DNA of 64,000 nt from positions 124,001-188,000 of the forward strand of contig JAOQAD010000012.1 of NCBI GenBank assembly GCA_025963775.1, read 5' to 3'. A program made the position numbers and the translations under genes. The DNA is from Bacteroidota bacterium. GTDB lineage: Bacteria; Bacteroidota; Bacteroidia; 2-12-FULL-35-15. Shown here piece by piece: positions 61,167 to 64,000 of this stretch; position 1 is the stretch's first letter; each line of letters starts with the position of its first letter. The notes below the pieces were generated by a model. It was given only the letters and a program-made list of their open reading frames with translations. It did not search any database and had not been told where the DNA came from.

Positions 61167-62699
61167 TTATTTTTTAGTTTGGGCAATGCAGTCTTTCCAG
61201 CCCTGCAGGTCCTTATGTTTGAGCACACGCGGAAATTTTGATGCGGCGCCTACCTTTACCCTTGCCCTCAGGTATTCCTGGAACACCGAGGAAGGCAGCA
61301 CGTCCACGATCACTTCTTTCAGTGCCGCTGTACGCTCCACCCGGTAATCATCGTTCAGGTTCTTTAAGTTCTCATCGATGAGCGTACGCAGCTTTGCCAC
61401 ATCCACAGGCTCATCTATTCCCACATACCAGTGGTGCGCAAACAGTGTTTCATAATTGATGCCTGCCACGGTAAACTCGTTGATCTCCACATCCAGCTCG
61501 TTGGCTGCAAGCTCAATCGCGCGGTTCATGTTGTCAACCGAAAGATGTTCGCCGCAAAGGCTCAGGTATTGCTTGGTTCGGCCTGCAATCGCGATCTCGT
61601 AATATTCAAGCGAAGTGAATTTTATCACATCGCCGATGAGGTAGCGCCATGCACCTGCAACAGTGCTCATCAGCAACGCATACTCCACGCCTTCTTCCAC
61701 CTGCCCGATGTGCAGCGCCTGGGGATTCTCCACCATGTTGCCTTCATCATCAAAATTATCGGAAGTGAAAGGCACGAACTCAAAAAAGATCCCGTTGTCG
61801 AGCACCATCGCGATGCCAGTGGCATTCGGACGGTTCTGGTAGCCGATCAAGCCCTCGGAAGCAAGATAGGAATCGGAATAAACAATGGGCTTGCCAAGGA
61901 GCTTCTCAAATCCTTTTTTGTAAGGGGCAATGGCAACGCCGCCATGAACGTAGGCAGCAAGGTTCGGCCAGATGTCGTGAATGGTGTTTACCTTGTAATG
62001 AGCAATGATCTTTTCAAACAGGATCTGCACCCATGCCGGTACGCCTACAACAATCCCGATGTCCCAATCCTTTGCCTTCAGCGTGATCTCTTCCAGCTTC
62101 TGGTCCCAGTTGGTTTCCTTTGCAATGCGGTTCCCCGGCTTGTAATAATGCTGGAAAAAGAAAGGGATCTTCTTTGCAGTGATGCCGCTCAGGTCGCCTT
62201 CAAAATAAGTCCCGTTATAGTTTAAATGCGTGCTTCCCCCGAGCATCAGCATGCCGCGCTCATAATGTTCCTTTGGAAAATTATACTGGCCCTGGGAGAT
62301 CATCTGGCGGATGCTTGCCTTCTGGATCGCTTTCAGCATATCGGAAGTAACCGGGATGTATTTGCTGGCAGCTTCGGAAGTCCCGGAGCTGAGTGCAAAA
62401 TATTTCACCCGCTTCGGCCAGGTAACATAGGATTCGCCGTTCACCGCCCTGTACCACCATTTTTTGAACATGGAGCTGTAATCGTGGGTGGGAACCGATT
62501 GCTGGAATGCCGTTACATGGTCCTTCTCGCTTAAGATCTTTGAAAAATTATAATGTTCACCGAAAGCGGTGAATTCTGCCTTGGTAAGTAATTTACGCAA
62601 TACCTTTTCCTGCTGTTTAAAGCCGTTCACTTTCCTGATCCTGGGCATGCGTTCCCTGATCTCAAATGTACGCTTCAATATCGAACCTAAAATTGCCAT
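61167..62699 (-). CDS. GH3-family acyl-acid amido synthetase-like protein
   Basis: A 510-residue ANL-superfamily protein, similar to plant GH3 (auxin/jasmonate conjugating) enzymes. The phosphate-binding block is FALSSGTSEAASKYIPVTSD, followed by YSDSYLASEGLIGYQNR, and AGRTKQYLSLCGEHLSVDNM near the hinge. Bacterial GH3 genes in Bacteroidota have unknown substrates. The ATG at 62699 (MAILGSILKR) is preferred to the upstream start. It lies 3 bases downstream of the lysE-like gene's start and is probably co-transcribed with it. Confidence 0.88.
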   Translation of the reverse strand: MAILGSILKRTFEIRERMPRIRKVNGFKQQEKVLRKLLTKAEFTAFGEHYNFSKILSEKDHVTAFQQSVPTHDYSSMFKKWWYRAVNGESYVTWPKRVKYFALSSGTSEAASKYIPVTSDMLKAIQKASIRQMISQGQYNFPKEHYERGMLMLGGSTHLNYNGTYFEGDLSGITAKKIPFFFQHYYKPGNRIAKETNWDQKLEEITLKAKDWDIGIVVGVPAWVQILFEKIIAHYKVNTIHDIWPNLAAYVHGGVAIAPYKKGFEKLLGKPIVYSDSYLASEGLIGYQNRPNATGIAMVLDNGIFFEFVPFTSDNFDDEGNMVENPQALHIGQVEEGVEYALLMSTVAGAWRYLIGDVIKFTSLEYYEIAIAGRTKQYLSLCGEHLSVDNMNRAIELAANELDVEINEFTVAGINYETLFAHHWYVGIDEPVDVAKLRTLIDENLKNLNDDYRVERTAALKEVIVDVLPSSVFQEYLRARVKVGAASKFPRVLKHKDLQGWKDCIAQTKK

Positions 62700-62793
62700 C
62701 CTTTTGTAGAGTAAATTTTCACTAAAATAGTCATTTTCAGAAATAAAATCGCGATTTTTAGCAATAATTAAAACCCCTGCAAGCCCGCTTATT

Positions 62794-63600
62794 TTGAGCC
62801 ATCTGAAAGCCATTGCTTTATCGCTGCTTTTTATTTTCTGTATTTTTACGCTCCCTGCAAATTCACAGGTAAAGCCGCTTCAGCATGCGCATGCCCACAA
62901 CGATTACAAACACAAGCGCCCTTTGTGTGATGCGATGCATTGCGGCTTCACCAGCTTTGAAGCGGATATTTTCCTGGAAAAAGGCAAGCTCATTGTTGCG
63001 CACATCTCCCCTTTGCTGAAACACAAAACGCTGGAGCAGCTGTATTTAAAGCCGCTGTACGATTCCGTCACAAAGAACAAAGGAGCAGCTTACACTTCCT
63101 ATGCGAACCCTGTGATCCTGCTGATCGACATTAAATCGGATGCAGATAAAACCTATGAAGCATTAAAGCCTTTGCTGGAAAAGTATGCATCCATGCTCAC
63201 ATGGGCGGAGAATGGAAAAGTACATGAAGGTGCTGTTACCATCATACTTTCCGGCCATAAGCCTTACGGGAAAGTGCAAGAGGAAAGCCACAGGCTGGCT
63301 TTTATTGATCAATCGCTTTTGAATATCGGGGAATCTGCAAAAGACAGTTCTGTTTACCCTCTTGCAAGCTGCAACTACTCTTCCCTGATGAGCTGGAAAG
63401 GAAAAGGAAGCATTGATAAGGCGGAGGAAGAAAAGCTGAAAACGCTTGTTGCGTTGGCGCATGCACAGGGAAAAAAAGTGAGGCTCTGGGCTTCACCTGA
63501 GAATAAAGAAGTATGGGAGATGTTATTGAAAAATGGCGTAGACCTTATAAATACGGATGAGCTGGAAGAGTTGAAGATATTTTTATTGATGAAAAAATAG
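62794..63600 (+). CDS. PI-PLC/GDPD-like phosphodiesterase, secreted
   Basis: A 268-residue protein with a signal peptide (LKAIALSLLFIFCIFTLPANSQ). A TIM-barrel phosphodiesterase-like domain opens with HAHAHNDYKHKRPLCDAM and FTSFEADIF; LLIDIKSDA and a C-terminal LWASPENKEVWEMLLKNGVDLINTD (first part) follow. This resembles GDPD/PI-PLC-type Bacteroidota proteins. No ATG precedes the signal peptide, so I use the TTG start at 62794. Confidence 0.82.
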   Translation: MSHLKAIALSLLFIFCIFTLPANSQVKPLQHAHAHNDYKHKRPLCDAMHCGFTSFEADIFLEKGKLIVAHISPLLKHKTLEQLYLKPLYDSVTKNKGAAYTSYANPVILLIDIKSDADKTYEALKPLLEKYASMLTWAENGKVHEGAVTIILSGHKPYGKVQEESHRLAFIDQSLLNIGESAKDSSVYPLASCNYSSLMSWKGKGSIDKAEEEKLKTLVALAHAQGKKVRLWASPENKEVWEMLLKNGVDLINTDELEELKIFLLMKK

Positions 63601-63660
63601 TTGCCACAGATTCACACGTTTTTATCGTTCAATAATTCCCGGGACTTCTGCACGGATGTG

Positions 63661-63808
63661 TTTTGCCCCGCTGGGGCAAGGTTTAGATCGAATGAAACTT
63701 TCTAAAAATGTTTGGCCTCTCTGAGGCCAGTGAATAGTTTACAAAGAAACCTGCGGATAAAACCAAGTCTTTGCGTTCTTTGCGTAAGGCTTTGCGTTCT
63801 TTGCGGTT
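63661..63808 (+). repeat. double-hairpin repeat and ctttgcgttctttgcg direct repeat
   Basis: ttttgccccgctggggcaa (63661-63679) and ttggcctctctgaggcca (63712-63729) with a tttctaaaaatg linker form a third copy of the dispersed double-hairpin repeat. Beyond it ctttgcgttctttgcg occurs twice in direct orientation (63769-63784 and 63790-63805). No gene is seen in 63601-63819. Confidence 0.7.
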
Positions 63809-63819
63809 AAATACTTCCC

Positions 63820-64000
63820 TTACAATCCATCCGCGATCTTATTCCTCAGCTTCTCCACTTTCTGGTTAATGAAGATCAGCTGCCGCTCGTTCATCACGGC
63901 ATTGCTGGTCACTTTATCGTAAAGGGAAGTGATCCCTTTCAAATCCTCGATCAGTGAAGCAATGTAAGCATCCTGCTTGTATTCATCCAGCAGCCTGATC
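63820..64000 (-). CDS. C-terminal end of a gene cut by the window edge
   Basis: An open minus-strand frame of at least 59 residues runs from the right edge to a TAA at 63820. It is helical: IRLLDEYKQDAYIASLIEDL, then NERQLIFINQKVEKLRNKIADGL. No family is named. Only the C terminus is visible. Confidence 0.6.
   Translation of the reverse strand, partial: IRLLDEYKQDAYIASLIEDLKGITSLYDKVTSNAVMNERQLIFINQKVEKLRNKIADGL

Overview
The window is chromosomal DNA of a Bacteroidota bacterium, most likely from the Chitinophagales/Sphingobacteriales side or a related uncultured lineage. The evidence is Bacteroidota-type promoters (TAnnTTTG at -7, with a clear TTTG-N19-TAnnTTTG before efp), type IX secretion (T9SS) C-terminal tails, and families typical of the phylum: DUF5723-OmpA, DUF5916, CotH with a lamin-tail domain, GH3-like acyl amidases, SpoIIE phosphatases with TPRs, S74 tail-fibre proteins and 3-coathanger GH16. 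No rRNA, tRNA, CRISPR array, transposase or prophage was recognised. About 60 protein genes are called, most in short operons separated by Rho-independent terminators.

Layout. 0.1-5 kb: a small basic secreted protein, a large CotH/LTD surface protein with a T9SS tail, a cold-shock protein and elongation factor P with an unusual tip loop. 5.2-13.6 kb: a cyanophycin locus with two paralogous cyanophycin synthetases, an isoaspartyl peptidase on the opposite strand, a DUF892 ferritin-like protein, cyanophycinase directly behind the second synthetase, and a small lipoprotein. 13.6-19 kb: WrbA, an acidic conserved protein, MscS, a SemiSWEET, a 277-bp tandem duplication, LpxD and a GAF-SpoIIE phosphatase. 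19-26 kb: a surface polysaccharide cluster (polymerase/ligase, two Wzz-like proteins, flippase, FkbM methyltransferase, divergent GT4). 26.8-35.3 kb: RNase HII, a DUF3352-like propeller protein, DUF5723-TSP3-OmpA, small secreted proteins and a metallo-beta-lactamase-fold hydrolase. 35.3-40.9 kb: a visibly AT-richer island with a GT39-like transferase, an S74 chaperone protein with T9SS tail, a GH16 glucanase and a tail-fibre-like protein. 40.9-51.3 kb: small hypotheticals, Rieske, DUF5916, TPR-SpoIIE, a duplicated cold-shock-like protein, PurC and PhoH. 51.4-64 kb: SAM hydroxide adenosyltransferase operon, a ZnuD-like TonB receptor with lipoproteins, two divergent peroxiredoxins, OmpH/Skp, a MazG-like protein, LysE, GH3, a GDPD-like protein and the tail end of a gene running off the right edge.

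The most interesting functional unit is the cyanophycin locus. It encodes synthesis of multi-L-arginyl-poly-L-aspartate (two CphA proteins), depolymerisation to beta-Asp-Arg dipeptides (CphB) and probably hydrolysis of those dipeptides (isoaspartyl peptidase), so it looks like a complete cytoplasmic nitrogen-storage cycle. The first synthetase keeps an HxxEH metallopeptidase-like motif in its N-terminal domain, while the second has lost all three residues but keeps both ATP-dependent ligase sites. This suggests division of labour between primer generation and elongation.

Intergenic DNA is rich in dispersed palindromic repeats of at least three families. One is a ~105-bp double-hairpin element whose two copies carry compensatory stem changes.
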